Shown: in pieces, positions 17,942 through 26,674 of the stretch
How positions within the stretch are numbered: the first letter of the stretch is position 1
How the letters are laid out: every line of letters begins with the position of its first letter
NCBI RefSeq assembly: GCF_003818135.1
Contig: NZ_RPOH01000085.1
Location: forward strand, 1 to 39,229
DNA from: Buttiauxella warmboldiae
GTDB taxonomy: Bacteria; Pseudomonadota; Gammaproteobacteria; Enterobacterales; Enterobacteriaceae
Reading direction: 5' to 3'
Length of the DNA: 39,229 nucleotides
Notes under the pieces: generated by a model
What the model was told of the DNA's origin: nothing
Databases searched by the model: none
Seen by the model: only the letters and a program-made list of their open reading frames with translations
Position numbers and translations under genes: made by a program

Positions 17942-18001
17942 ATTACATTTTGAAACATCTCAGTGGATAAATGAAACATCTCCGTGGTTTTAGTATCATA
18001 T
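17942..18001 (+). promoter_or_regulatory. Three tandem OmpR binding sites (C1, C2, C3)
   Basis: Three adjacent 20-bp elements match the E. coli ompC C1-C2-C3 array: 17942-17961 with TTTTGAAACATCT, 17962-17981 with AAATGAAACATCT, and 17982-18001 with GTTTTAGTATCATAT. Phosphorylated OmpR binding here activates ompC at high osmolarity. The region is also close enough to micF for joint control. Confidence 0.85.
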
Positions 18002-18006
18002 TCGGA

Positions 18007-18036
18007 TTGGATTAATCCGTATTTGTTTTGGACAAT
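18007..18036 (+). promoter_or_regulatory. ompC: ompC promoter
   Basis: TTGGAT (18007-18012) and GACAAT (18031-18036), 18 bp apart, occupy the positions of the E. coli ompC -35 and -10 (TTGGAT and GAGAAT). The -35 abuts the third OmpR site. The resulting leader of about 70 nt includes the segment targeted in E. coli by regulatory RNAs, and ends with AGAGGGTTAATAAC before the ATG. Confidence 0.75.
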
Positions 18037-18111
18037 GATTTAGCCGACTGATTAGTAAATTAATCAGTAAGCAGTGGTATATAAAAAGGCATATAACAGA
18101 GGGTTAATAAC

Positions 18112-19203
18112 ATGAAAGTTAAAGTACTGTCCCTCCTGGTTCCAGCATTGCTGGTAGCAGGCACCGCTCATGCGGCCGAAATTTATAACAAAGACGGCAA
18201 CAAATTAGATCTGTACGGTAAAGTCGATGGTTTGCATTACTTCTCCGATGATAAAGGTGCAGACGGCGATCAGTCTTACATCCGTCTCGGCTTTAAAGGC
18301 GAAACCCAGGTGAATGACCAGCTGACCGGTTACGGCCAGTGGGAATACAACGTTCAGGCTAACAATACCGAAGATAGCAGCGATCAGGCGTGGACTCGTC
18401 TTGGCTTCGCAGGTATTCGCGTGACTGACTTTGGCTCATTCGATTACGGCCGTAACTATGGCGTGGTTTACGACGTTACCTCCTGGACCGACGTGCTGCC
18501 AGAGTTCGGCGGCGATACTTACGGTTCTGATAACTTCATGCAGCAGCGTGCTAACGGTCTGGCAACTTACCGTAACACCGACTTCTTTGGTCTGGTTGAT
18601 GGCCTGAACTTTGCCGTTCAGTATCAGGGTAAAAACGGCAGCGTTTCTGGCGAAGGTTCCACTCAAAACGGCCGTGGCGCTCTGAAACAGAACGGTGACG
18701 GCGTCGGCGGCTCCCTGACTTACGATCTGGGCGAAGGCTTCGGTATCGGTTCAGCGATTTCCAGCTCCAAGCGTACTACTGACCAGAACAACATGGCTGT
18801 AGGCGAAGGCGATCGCGCTGAAACTTACACCGGCGGTCTGAAATATGACGCTAACAACATCTATCTGGCTACTCAGTACACCCAGACTTACAACGCCACT
18901 CGCGCGGGTGACCTGGGCTTTGCAAATAAAGCACAGAACTTTGAAGTGGTGGCACAGTACCAGTTCGACTTTGGTCTGCGTCCTTCCGTGGCTTACCTGC
19001 AGTCTAAAGGTAAAGACATCGAAGGCTATGGCGACCAGGATCTGGTTAAATATGTTGATGTTGGCGCGACTTACTACTTCAACAAAAACATGTCCACCTA
19101 CGTTGATTACAAAATCAACCTGCTGGATGAAAACGACTTCACTCGTGCCGCAGGCGTCGGTACTGACGACGTCGTAGGCGTGGGTCTGGTTTACCAGTTC
19201 TAA
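18112..19203 (+). CDS. ompC: Outer membrane porin OmpC
   Basis: A 363-residue general porin. Residues 1-21 ([21 protein letters not shown]) are a signal peptide cleaved before [20 protein letters not shown]. The mature 342-residue protein has the alternating strands of a 16-stranded barrel, the constriction loop motif PEFGGDTYG, and the terminal Phe (GLVYQF) needed for BAM-dependent assembly. It forms trimers for passive diffusion of small hydrophilic solutes and is a route for beta-lactams. Identity as OmpC rather than OmpF or PhoE rests on the sequence and on its place next to micF, rcsD and apbE. It is regulated by EnvZ-OmpR through the sites upstream. Confidence 0.96.
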   Translation: MKVKVLSLLVPALLVAGTAHAAEIYNKDGNKLDLYGKVDGLHYFSDDKGADGDQSYIRLGFKGETQVNDQLTGYGQWEYNVQANNTEDSSDQAWTRLGFAGIRVTDFGSFDYGRNYGVVYDVTSWTDVLPEFGGDTYGSDNFMQQRANGLATYRNTDFFGLVDGLNFAVQYQGKNGSVSGEGSTQNGRGALKQNGDGVGGSLTYDLGEGFGIGSAISSSKRTTDQNNMAVGEGDRAETYTGGLKYDANNIYLATQYTQTYNATRAGDLGFANKAQNFEVVAQYQFDFGLRPSVAYLQSKGKDIEGYGDQDLVKYVDVGATYYFNKNMSTYVDYKINLLDENDFTRAAGVGTDDVVGVGLVYQF

Positions 19204-19232
19204 TTCCTGCATAAGCAGTGTGAGTTGTAACA

Positions 19233-19254
19233 GGCGCCTCCGGGCGCTTTTTTA
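19233..19254 (+). terminator. Intrinsic terminator after ompC
   Basis: GGCGCC, a short loop and GGGCGC are followed by six T residues, 30 bp after the ompC stop. This is a typical strong Rho-independent terminator. Confidence 0.85.
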
Positions 19255-19340
19255 CGTCTGAACCCTCAACAATCTTCACTTTTAAGCCAATTTTTTGCCA
19301 GTTGGTGTACCATTTTGCGCTCCAACAGGAGAGAGAAACA

Positions 19341-20381
19341 ATGGACTTACGATTACTACGCTATGGCCTGTTTGCCATAGTTTTGGGCGCTTTAGCGGGC
19401 TGCGATAACCCAACGGCCAAAGGCCATTCCGGCATGGTGCTGGAAGGTAAAACCATGGGCACATACTGGCGCGCAAGCCTCGCCGGAGTTGACAAGGCCC
19501 GCGAAGCTGAGCTGCGTGAAAAAATTCAGGCGCAGCTTGATGGCGATGACCGCCTGCTGTCGACCTACAAAAAAGATTCGGCGCTTTCGCGTTTTAACCA
19601 GTCAACTTCGACCGAACCTTATCCGGTCGCTGATGCGATGAGCGATATTGTCACCATGGCGCTGCGCATTGGGGCGAAAACCGATGGCGCGATGGATATC
19701 ACCGTCGGGCCGCTGGTGAATCTGTGGGGATTTGGCCCGGATAAACAACCCGTCAAAACGCCGGATCAGGCACAAATTGACGCCGCCAGAGCGCTAACCG
19801 GTTTGCATCATCTGACGGTGATTAACCAGGCAGGGGATCAGTTCCTGCAAAAAGATTTGCCTGGCTTGTATGTGGATCTTTCGACGATGGGCGAAGGTTA
19901 CGCGGCCGATCATCTGGCGCGTTTAATGGAACAAAACGGTATTAGCCGTTACCTGGTTTCCGTCGGTGGCGCCGTGGTAACGCGTGGCACTAACGCTGAT
20001 GGCAAAGCCTGGCGAGTCGCTATCCAGAAACCTACCGACCGTGAAAACGCGGTACAGGCGGTGGTCGATCTCAATGGCCACGGAATCAGTACCTCCGGAA
20101 GCTATCGCAATTATTACGAACTCGATGGCAAGCGCCTGTCGCACGTGATTGATCCCAAAACCGGCCAGCCAATTCAGCACAAACTCGTTTCGGCAACCGT
20201 GATTTCCCCGACCGCCATGGAAGCTGATGGATGGGACACCGGCCTGATGGTGCTCGGTACGGAAAAAGCGAAACAGGTCGCAGAAAAAGAGGGGCTGGCA
20301 GTCTATTTGATCGCCAAAGAGGGCGAGAGTTTTACTACGTGGATGTCACCGCAGTTTAAAACCTTCTTACTCAGCGAGTAA
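19341..20381 (+). CDS. apbE: FAD:protein FMN transferase, lipoprotein
   Basis: A 346-residue lipoprotein. The signal peptide ends in the lipobox LAGC with Cys21. The ApbE fold follows, with MGTYWRAS, the block DGAMDITVGPLVNLWGFGP, LVSVGGAV, and the metal and FAD-binding end region SHVIDPKTGQP. It splits FAD and attaches FMN to Thr residues of periplasmic subunits such as those of Rnf and Nqr complexes. The start at 19341 is chosen because GGAGAGAG precedes it and it gives a proper lipoprotein signal; the frame extends 13 codons further up without support. It sits between ompC and ada as in E. coli, and its stop codon directly abuts the Ada box. Confidence 0.95.
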   Translation: MDLRLLRYGLFAIVLGALAGCDNPTAKGHSGMVLEGKTMGTYWRASLAGVDKAREAELREKIQAQLDGDDRLLSTYKKDSALSRFNQSTSTEPYPVADAMSDIVTMALRIGAKTDGAMDITVGPLVNLWGFGPDKQPVKTPDQAQIDAARALTGLHHLTVINQAGDQFLQKDLPGLYVDLSTMGEGYAADHLARLMEQNGISRYLVSVGGAVVTRGTNADGKAWRVAIQKPTDRENAVQAVVDLNGHGISTSGSYRNYYELDGKRLSHVIDPKTGQPIQHKLVSATVISPTAMEADGWDTGLMVLGTEKAKQVAEKEGLAVYLIAKEGESFTTWMSPQFKTFLLSE

Positions 20382-20394
20382 AATTAGAAAGCAA
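20382..20394 (+). promoter_or_regulatory. Ada box upstream of ada
   Basis: AAT (20382-20384), six bases, then GCAA (20391-20394) match the A-box and B-box arrangement bound by methylated Ada in E. coli. The site begins at the base after the apbE stop and lies about 70 bp before the ada start, where activation of its own operon is expected. Confidence 0.7.
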
Positions 20395-20420
20395 GATTGC
20401 GGGTTTCTCAGCACACCTAT

Positions 20421-20445
20421 GCTGTCAAAGTCATACCATGACAGC
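20421..20445. repeat. 7-bp inverted repeat in the ada leader
   Basis: GCTGTCA (20421-20427) and TGACAGC (20439-20445) are perfect reverse complements with an 11-base loop, directly ahead of the ada ribosome-binding site (CAGGAG). It is followed by A residues, not T, so it is not a plus-strand terminator. It may form a leader hairpin or be a protein-binding dyad. Confidence 0.4.
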
Positions 20446-20462
20446 AAAAACAGGAGCCAGTC

Positions 20463-21533
20463 ATGAAACAACTTTTTGACAAGGCCAGCGATGAAAGCCG
20501 CTGGCAGGCCGTGGAAACCCGCGATATCCGCGCTGATGGGCAATTTGTCTTTGCGGTGAAAACGACCGGCATCTGCTGCCGACCTTCCTGCCGCGCACGC
20601 CACCCCTTACGCGAAAACGTGCTGTTCTTTGATAATGTTACCGCCGCTATAGAGGCGGGGTTTCGCCCGTGCAAGCGCTGCCAGCCGGAGAAGCCGCCGC
20701 TGGCGCAGCAACGCATTGAACGCATCACCCGGGCCTGCCGCATTCTCGAGGCCAGCGATAGGCCCGTGGTGCTTGCCGAGCTTGCGGCGCAGGTGGCAAT
20801 GAGCCCGTTCCATTTTCATCGCCTGTTTAAACAAGTCACCGGGTTAACGCCCCACGCCTGGCAAAAAGCGCTGCGGGCACAACGGCTGCGCGAGCAGCTC
20901 GCGCAAGGTGAAACAGTGACGCAGGCGCTTTTTGATGCCGGTTATCAATCGGGCAGCGCTTATTATCAGCAGGCCGATGGCATTCTGGGGATGACGGCAA
21001 AACAGTATCGGCAGGGTGGGAAGCGTGCCGTGATTCAGTTTGTGGTCGGTTGTTGCCAGCTGGGCGAGTTTCTGGTCGCGCAGAGCGAGCGTGGTATTTG
21101 CGCCATACTATTAGGTAGCCATGCGCAAGAGCTGATTGATCGGCTGGGAGCTCTCTTCCCGCACTCCTCTTTAATGGCCGGAGACCAACTTTTCACCCGG
21201 CAGGTGGTGCAGGTGGTGAGCGTGCTTGAGCATCCAGGGCAGCATTTGGCCCTGCCGCTCGATATTCAGGGGACCGCCTTTCAACAGCAGGTCTGGCAGG
21301 CGCTGCGTGATATCCCCGCCGGGCAAACCGCCAGCTATCGTGATATTGCCGGGCGTATCGGCAAACCGCAGGCGGTGCGTGCCGTGGCGGGAGCCTGTGC
21401 CGCGAATAAACTGGCGGTGATTATTCCCTGTCACCGCGTGGTGCGTCACGATGGCGCGCTTTCCGGCTACCGTTGGGGTATTGAGCGCAAGCGCCAGCTT
21501 CTTGAGATTGAGGCCCGGCAGCAGGAGGAATAA
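20463..21533 (+). CDS. ada: Bifunctional DNA methyltransferase and activator of the adaptive response
   Basis: A 356-residue protein (E. coli Ada has 354). The N-terminal zinc domain has four Cys ligands in CRPSC (C39, C43) and CKRC; the first is the acceptor of methyl groups from phosphotriesters. Next comes an AraC-type HTH (about 85-185) and a C-terminal O6-methylguanine methyltransferase domain with active C323 in IIPCHRV. Methylation of the N-terminal Cys turns Ada into an activator of ada-alkB. An additional Cys (C38) sits right before the acceptor Cys, where E. coli has Phe. It overlaps alkB by one base. Confidence 0.96.
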   Translation: MKQLFDKASDESRWQAVETRDIRADGQFVFAVKTTGICCRPSCRARHPLRENVLFFDNVTAAIEAGFRPCKRCQPEKPPLAQQRIERITRACRILEASDRPVVLAELAAQVAMSPFHFHRLFKQVTGLTPHAWQKALRAQRLREQLAQGETVTQALFDAGYQSGSAYYQQADGILGMTAKQYRQGGKRAVIQFVVGCCQLGEFLVAQSERGICAILLGSHAQELIDRLGALFPHSSLMAGDQLFTRQVVQVVSVLEHPGQHLALPLDIQGTAFQQQVWQALRDIPAGQTASYRDIAGRIGKPQAVRAVAGACAANKLAVIIPCHRVVRHDGALSGYRWGIERKRQLLEIEARQQEE

Positions 21534-22174
21534 TGCTCGATTTATTTGCCGATGAAGCGCCGTGGCAGGAGCCGCTGGCAGAGGGGGCGGTTATTCTGCG
21601 TCGTTTTGCCTGCGCCGACGCGCAAAGCCTGATTGCGCAAATCTTCCGCCTGGCGGAACAATCACCGTTTCGCCAGATGGTCACTCCCGGCGGTTACACC
21701 ATGTCGGTGGCGATGACTAACTGCGGTGAAGCGGGCTGGACAACCGATAAACACGGTTATTTATATTCGCCAATCGACCCGCAGACCCAACAGCCGTGGC
21801 CAGCAATGCCGGCTGTTTTTCGCCAGCTATCGGATGCGGCCTCAAAGGCTGCGGGATATGCCGATTTTGTCCCTGATGCTTGCCTGATTAACCGTTATGC
21901 GCCGGGGGCAAAGCTCTCGCTGCATCAGGATAAAGACGAACGCAATCTGCAACAGCCGATTGTCTCGGTGTCTCTTGGTTTGCCCGCGGTGTTTCAGTTT
22001 GGTGGGCTAAAGCGCAGCGACCCGCTGACCAGAGTGATGCTCGAACACGGTGACGTAGTGGTGTGGGGCGGGCCATCGCGGCTTTTTTATCATGGTATTT
22101 TGCCGCTTAAAGCAGGTCGCCATCCCGCGACTGACGAGTTTCGCTTCAATCTGACCTTTCGCTGCACTCGTTAA
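21533..22174 (+). CDS. alkB: Alpha-ketoglutarate-dependent DNA/RNA dealkylase
   Basis: A 213-residue Fe(II)/2-oxoglutarate dioxygenase (E. coli AlkB has 216). The iron triad is H131 and D133 in LHQDKDE plus H187 in LFYHG; R204 and R210 bind 2-oxoglutarate. It repairs 1-methyladenine and 3-methylcytosine in DNA and RNA by oxidative demethylation. It starts on the last base of the ada stop codon (TAATG), so it is translationally coupled to ada and co-induced by methylated Ada. All catalytic residues are present. Confidence 0.97.
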   Translation: MLDLFADEAPWQEPLAEGAVILRRFACADAQSLIAQIFRLAEQSPFRQMVTPGGYTMSVAMTNCGEAGWTTDKHGYLYSPIDPQTQQPWPAMPAVFRQLSDAASKAAGYADFVPDACLINRYAPGAKLSLHQDKDERNLQQPIVSVSLGLPAVFQFGGLKRSDPLTRVMLEHGDVVVWGGPSRLFYHGILPLKAGRHPATDEFRFNLTFRCTR

Positions 22175-22187
22175 AGCGAATATTAAT

Positions 22188-22200
22188 AAGAATTATTCTT
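22188..22200. promoter_or_regulatory. Fur-box-like palindrome upstream of yojI
   Basis: AAGAATTATTCTT is a perfect 6-1-6 inverted repeat in an AT-rich setting, matching the core form of many Fur boxes. It lies 58 bp upstream of the yojI start and 14 bp after the alkB stop. Iron control of yojI is inferred only from this motif. Confidence 0.4.
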
Positions 22201-22258
22201 GCTGTTATAGGTCTGGCGTTTACACTGCTCGCTGTTTTCGTTTGACGGGTAGTGAGTG

Positions 22259-23905
22259 ATGGAACTTTTGCGTGTGGTTTACCGGCAGTATCGCTGGCCT
22301 TTTTTGTGGGTTATGGCTCTTAGCCTGCTCAGTGCGGCGCTGGGTATCGGCTTAATCGCCTTTATTAATCAGCGCCTGATTGAAACGCCTGATATTTCTC
22401 TGGCGGTATTGCCTGAATTTCTCGGCCTGTTACTGCTCTTAATGGCGGTGACCCTGGGTTCGCAACTGGCACTGACCACGCTCGGCCACCATTTCGTTTT
22501 CCGTCTGCGCAGCGAATTTATTAAACGCCTGATGGATACCCATGTTGAACGCGTTGAACAGCTTGGCAATGCGGCCCTGCTGGCCGGTTTAACCAGCGAT
22601 GTGCGCAACATTACCATTGCCTTTGTGCGCCTGCCGGAGCTGGTTCAGGGCATTATTCTGACCTTCGGTTCAGCGGCTTATCTGGCGTGGCTGTCGCCAA
22701 AAATGCTCGGTGTCACGGCGATTTGGGTCGCAGTGACCATCTATGGCGGCTATGTACTGGTCGCGCGGGTTTATAAACACCTGGCGCAACTGCGTGAAAT
22801 TGAAGACCAGCTTTATAACGATTATCAGACCGTGATTGAAGGGCGCAAAGAGCTGGCGTTAAACCGCGAGCGTGCGGAACGCGTCTATGAAGACACCTAT
22901 ATTCCTCATGCCAACGATTACCGTAGCCATATTATTCGCGCTGATACCTACCACCTGAGCGCGGTGAACTGGTCGAACATTATGATGCTGGGCGTGATAG
23001 GCCTGGTGTTCTGGATGGCGAACAGCCTCGGCTGGTCGGATACCAACGTGGCGGCCACCTTCTCCCTGACGCTGCTTTTCTTACGTACCCCGATGCTGTC
23101 TGCGGTGGGGGCATTACCGACGCTGCTGACGGCGCAGGTCGCCTTCAACAAGCTCAATCAATTCCAGCTGGCGCCGTACGAAGCGGCCTTCCCGCGCAGC
23201 AAAGAGCCGGTTGGCTGGCAAACGCTCGAAATGCGCGACGTGGTGTTCCAGTACGCAGACAACGCTTTCTCCGTGGGGCCGCTGAATCTGAAGATTGAGC
23301 GTGGCGAGCTGCTCTTTCTGATCGGCGGAAACGGCAGCGGTAAATCCACCATGGCGATGCTGCTGACCGGGCTTTACCAGCCGGTATCGGGTGCGATTTA
23401 TCTGGACGGTAAAAAAATTGATGCCGGTAATCAGGACGATTATCGCAAGCTGTTTTCTGCGGTATTTACCGACGTCTGGCTGTTTGACCGCCTGCTTGGC
23501 CCGCAAGGGGAGCAGGCGAATCCTGAGCTGGTGGCGGGCTGGCTTGAACGCCTGAAAATGAGCCATAAGCTGGAGCTGGAAAACGGCACCATCCTCAATC
23601 TGAAACTGTCGAAAGGGCAGCGTAAGCGCGTGGCGCTGTTGCTGGCGCTGGCGGAAGAGCGCGACATTATCCTGCTCGACGAATGGGCGGCTGACCAGGA
23701 CCCACATTTCCGCCGCGAGTTCTACCAGACCCTGCTGCCGTTAATGCAGCAAATGGGCAAAACCATCTTCGCCATTAGCCATGACGATCACTACTTTATT
23801 CATGCCGATCGCCTTCTGGAAATGCGTCATGGCCAGCTGAGCGAGCTGACCGGGCACGAGCGTGAGCATGCTTCGCGTGATGCGGTGGCCCGAACCGGGA
23901 ATTAA
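22259..23905 (+). CDS. yojI: ABC exporter, fused permease and ATPase
   Basis: A 548-residue protein (E. coli YojI has 547). About six membrane segments occupy residues 13-290, followed by an ATPase domain with Walker A GGNGSGKS (356-363), signature LSKGQRKR and Walker [14 protein letters not shown], and the switch histidine in AISHDDHYF. The signature has Lys for the second Gly, as in the family. In E. coli, YojI acts with TolC to export microcin J25 and L-cysteine. The ATG at 22259 is preferred over the adjacent GTG at 22256 because it matches the family start. It follows alkB by 84 bp, a gap that holds a Fur-like palindrome. Beyond it synteny with E. coli breaks. Confidence 0.93.
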   Translation: MELLRVVYRQYRWPFLWVMALSLLSAALGIGLIAFINQRLIETPDISLAVLPEFLGLLLLLMAVTLGSQLALTTLGHHFVFRLRSEFIKRLMDTHVERVEQLGNAALLAGLTSDVRNITIAFVRLPELVQGIILTFGSAAYLAWLSPKMLGVTAIWVAVTIYGGYVLVARVYKHLAQLREIEDQLYNDYQTVIEGRKELALNRERAERVYEDTYIPHANDYRSHIIRADTYHLSAVNWSNIMMLGVIGLVFWMANSLGWSDTNVAATFSLTLLFLRTPMLSAVGALPTLLTAQVAFNKLNQFQLAPYEAAFPRSKEPVGWQTLEMRDVVFQYADNAFSVGPLNLKIERGELLFLIGGNGSGKSTMAMLLTGLYQPVSGAIYLDGKKIDAGNQDDYRKLFSAVFTDVWLFDRLLGPQGEQANPELVAGWLERLKMSHKLELENGTILNLKLSKGQRKRVALLLALAEERDIILLDEWAADQDPHFRREFYQTLLPLMQQMGKTIFAISHDDHYFIHADRLLEMRHGQLSELTGHEREHASRDAVARTGN

Positions 23906-23926
23906 TCACGCCGGGAAGATGAACCA

Positions 23927-23956
23927 CAAAACCACTCTTAAACGGCTGGTTTTTTG
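23927..23956 (+). terminator. Terminator after yojI
   Basis: CAAAACCA and TGGTTTTTTG form a stem with a 12-base loop, ending in a T run, 22 bp after the yojI stop. It separates yojI from the mod operon at the rearrangement junction. Confidence 0.6.
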
Positions 23957-24068
23957 TTTTCCCGGGGCTTGCAACGCTATTTTTGCTTTAGCTATAGTGG
24001 CTTATGCCTGACAGGCAGATCGGCTTCCCGTCGATTGCACCGATAAGTTCTGTAATTTCTTTGCCTGC

Positions 24069-24096
24069 ATCGTTATATTACTCAGTACATAACGAA
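24069..24096 (+). promoter_or_regulatory. ModE operator and mod promoter -10
   Basis: CGTTAT (24071-24076) and ATAACG (24089-24094) form an inverted repeat in the context of the known E. coli ModE site at modA (ATCGTTATAT ... ATAACG). A -10-like TATATT (24074-24079) lies inside it, so molybdate-loaded ModE would block transcription. The modE gene itself is not upstream here. Confidence 0.8.
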
Positions 24097-24113
24097 ATTC
24101 AGTGGAGTCACAC

Positions 24114-24887
24114 ATGGCTAAGCAGTGGGTCGCTCTGGTATTAGGCGCGACATTGAGCATCACTATGAGCGGGCAGGCATTTGCCGATAACAGCAAAATC
24201 ACCGTTTTTGCTGCGGCATCGTTAACCAATGCGCTGCAGGATATCGCCACGCAATATAAGAAAGGCACCGCGGTTCACATCGCCTCTTCCTTCGCATCCT
24301 CCTCGACGCTTGCGCGCCAGATTGAAGCCGGTGCCCCTGCCGATCTGTTCATTTCTGCCGACCAGAAATGGATGGATTACGCGGTCAGTAAAGACGCGAT
24401 GAAGGCCGACTCCCGTAAAACCCTGCTCGGCAATAGCCTGGTGGTGGTGGCACCGGCAGCCAGCGCAGCTGGCGAGGTGAAGATTGATGCAAAAACTAAC
24501 TGGGCTTCCTTGCTCAAAGACGGCCGTCTGGCGGTTGGCGACCCGGACCACGTTCCGGCTGGCATTTATGCTAAAGAAGCGCTGCAAAAATTGGGTGCCT
24601 GGGATCGGCTCGCGCCAAAATTAGCGCCGGCAGAAGATGTGCGTGGCGCGCTGGCGCTGGTTGAACGCGGTGAAGCGCCGCTAGGTATTGTTTACGGTTC
24701 TGATGCGGTGGCAAGCAAAGGCGTGAAGGTTGTGGGCACCTTCCCTGAAGGCTCGCACCAAAAAGTGGCCTACCCGCTTGCGATAGTGAAAGGCCGCGAT
24801 AACCCAACGGTTAGCGCCTTTTACCGCTGGCTACAGGGGCCGGAAGCCGCAGCTATCTTCCAACGTTACGGATTTACAACTCGATAA
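24114..24887 (+). CDS. modA: Molybdate-binding periplasmic protein
   Basis: A 257-residue protein, the same length as E. coli ModA. A signal peptide of about 24 residues ends in GQAFA before DNSKITVFAAASLTNA. The ligand loops FAAASL, SFASSSTLARQIEAGAPAD and the block GDPDHVPAGIYAKEAL are conserved; the Ser, Ala, Val and Tyr of these loops bind the oxyanion. It captures molybdate or tungstate and delivers it to ModBC. The start at 24114 has GGAG upstream and gives the family N-terminus. It is first in the modABC operon and overlaps modB by one base. Confidence 0.97.
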   Translation: MAKQWVALVLGATLSITMSGQAFADNSKITVFAAASLTNALQDIATQYKKGTAVHIASSFASSSTLARQIEAGAPADLFISADQKWMDYAVSKDAMKADSRKTLLGNSLVVVAPAASAAGEVKIDAKTNWASLLKDGRLAVGDPDHVPAGIYAKEALQKLGAWDRLAPKLAPAEDVRGALALVERGEAPLGIVYGSDAVASKGVKVVGTFPEGSHQKVAYPLAIVKGRDNPTVSAFYRWLQGPEAAAIFQRYGFTTR

Positions 24888-25579
24888 TGATATTGACCGA
24901 TCCCGAATGGCAGGCGGTAGCGCTGAGCCTGAAAGTCTCGACCCTTGCGGTGCTGTTTAGTCTCCCTTTTGGCATCTTCTTTGCCTGGCTGCTGGTGCGA
25001 TGCCGGTTCCCGGGCAAGGCTTTGCTCGATAGTATTATTCACCTGCCGTTAGTGCTGCCGCCGGTGGTGGTGGGTTACCTGCTGCTGATTGTCATGGGGC
25101 GACGCGGCGTTATCGGCGCCTGGTTTTACGATGTTTTCGGCATCACCTTTGCCTTTAGCTGGCGCGGTGCGGTGCTGGCGGCGGCGATAATGTCGTTCCC
25201 GCTGATGGTGCGAGCCATTCGTCTGGCACTCGAAGGCGTGGATATCAAACTTGAACAGGCCGCTCGCACCCTGGGTGCCGGGCGCTGGCGCGTGTTCTGC
25301 ACCATCACTTTGCCGCTAACTTTACCGGGAATTATCGCCGGAACGGTGCTGGCCTTTGCCCGCTCGCTCGGCGAATTTGGCGCAACGATAACCTTTGTTG
25401 CCAACATTCCTGGCGAGACCCGCACCCTGCCTTCCGCGATGTATACCCTGATTCAGACTCCCGGCGGCGAAAGCGCCGCGGCGCGTTTATGCGTGATTTC
25501 CATTGTGCTGGCGCTGGCTTCATTACTGGTGGCGGAGTGGCTGGCGCGCCAGAGCCGGAAACGGACAGGGGCACTCTGA
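24887..25579 (+). CDS. modB: Molybdate ABC transporter permease
   Basis: A 230-residue inner-membrane permease (E. coli ModB has 229) with about five membrane segments and the EAA-type loop [15 protein letters not shown] that contacts the ATPase. It pairs as a dimer with ModC. Its ATG overlaps the modA stop (TAATG) and its TGA overlaps the modC start (TGATG), so all three genes are translationally coupled. Confidence 0.97.
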   Translation: MILTDPEWQAVALSLKVSTLAVLFSLPFGIFFAWLLVRCRFPGKALLDSIIHLPLVLPPVVVGYLLLIVMGRRGVIGAWFYDVFGITFAFSWRGAVLAAAIMSFPLMVRAIRLALEGVDIKLEQAARTLGAGRWRVFCTITLPLTLPGIIAGTVLAFARSLGEFGATITFVANIPGETRTLPSAMYTLIQTPGGESAAARLCVISIVLALASLLVAEWLARQSRKRTGAL

Positions 25580-26637
25580 TGCTGGAGCTGAACTTTATTC
25601 AGACGCTGGGTAGCCACCGCCTGGCGATTAATGAAACCTTACCGGGGCAGGGCATTACGGCGGTATTTGGCGTTTCTGGGGCGGGAAAAACATCGCTGAT
25701 TAATGCGATAAGCGGCCTGACTCAGCCACAGCAAGGGCGAATCGTTCTTAACGATCGCGTGCTGAGCGATGCCGAAAATAAACGCTTTCTGGCACCTGAA
25801 AAGCGCCGTATTGGCTATGTATTTCAGGATGCACGCCTGTTCCCGCACTACCGCGTGCGCGGCAATCTGAAATATGGCATGCCGGGACGGGCTGGCGGCC
25901 AGTTCGACAAGCTCGTTGAGCTGCTGGGCATCGAGCCGCTGTTGGAAAGGTTCCCCTGGAGTCTCTCCGGCGGGGAAAAACAGCGCGTGGCGATTGGCCG
26001 CGCCTTGCTAACCTCACCAGATCTGCTGCTGCTGGATGAACCGCTGGCGTCGCTGGATATCCCACGCAAACGCGAGCTGCTGCCGTATCTGCAGCGTCTG
26101 GCGCGAGAAATTAATATCCCGATGCTGTATGTCAGCCACTCGCTCGAAGAGATCCTTCATTTAGCCGATAAGGTGCTGGTGCTTGATGGCGGCGAAGTGA
26201 AAGCCTTTGGCAATCTCGAAGAGGTGTGGGGCAGCAGCGTAATGCACCCGTGGCTGCCGAAAGAGCAGCAAAGCAGCGTGCTAAAAGTGACGCTGCTGGA
26301 ACATCATCCCCATTATGCGATGACCGCTCTTGCCCTTGGCGATCAGCATCTGTGGGTGAATAAACTGGATAAACCATTACAGACCTCGCTACGCATCCGC
26401 ATTCAGGCGACGGATGTTTCCCTGATCCTCCAGCCGCCGGTAAACAGCAGTATTCGTAATGTATTACGCGCCAAAGTCGCACAATGTTATGACCATGAAG
26501 GCCAGGTTGAAGTGCAGCTGGAAGTGGGGGGCAGAACCTTGTGGGCGCGGATTAGCCCTTGGGCACGGGATGAGTTAATGATTAAACCGGGCCAGTGGCT
26601 GTACGCGCAAATTAAAAGCGTGTCGATAACGGCGTGA
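25579..26637 (+). CDS. modC: Molybdate ABC transporter ATP-binding protein
   Basis: A 352-residue ATPase, equal to E. coli ModC. It has Walker A GVSGAGKT (31-38), signature [15 protein letters not shown], Walker B LLLLDEP, the switch His in YVSHSLEE, and a C-terminal Mop-like molybdate-binding domain (about 290-352) that gives feedback inhibition of transport. The ATG at 25579 was chosen because it overlaps the modB stop and gives [10 protein letters not shown]; a longer frame runs back inside modB. It is the last gene of the operon. Confidence 0.96.
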   Translation: MLELNFIQTLGSHRLAINETLPGQGITAVFGVSGAGKTSLINAISGLTQPQQGRIVLNDRVLSDAENKRFLAPEKRRIGYVFQDARLFPHYRVRGNLKYGMPGRAGGQFDKLVELLGIEPLLERFPWSLSGGEKQRVAIGRALLTSPDLLLLDEPLASLDIPRKRELLPYLQRLAREINIPMLYVSHSLEEILHLADKVLVLDGGEVKAFGNLEEVWGSSVMHPWLPKEQQSSVLKVTLLEHHPHYAMTALALGDQHLWVNKLDKPLQTSLRIRIQATDVSLILQPPVNSSIRNVLRAKVAQCYDHEGQVEVQLEVGGRTLWARISPWARDELMIKPGQWLYAQIKSVSITA

Positions 26638-26644
26638 GTGGTGA

Positions 26645-26668
26645 GCGGGTGACTGTGTACCCGCCGTT
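26645..26668 (+). terminator. Weak hairpin terminator after modC
   Basis: GCGGGT (26645-26650) and ACCCGC (26659-26664) form a 6-bp stem, followed by a short T-containing stretch. It sits between the convergent modC and ybhA. Confidence 0.4.
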
Positions 26669-26674
26669 TATCCG

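Noticed and set aside
23114-23707. 197-codon frame antisense to yojI
   Set aside because: It overlaps the conserved ATPase domain and has no recognisable motif.
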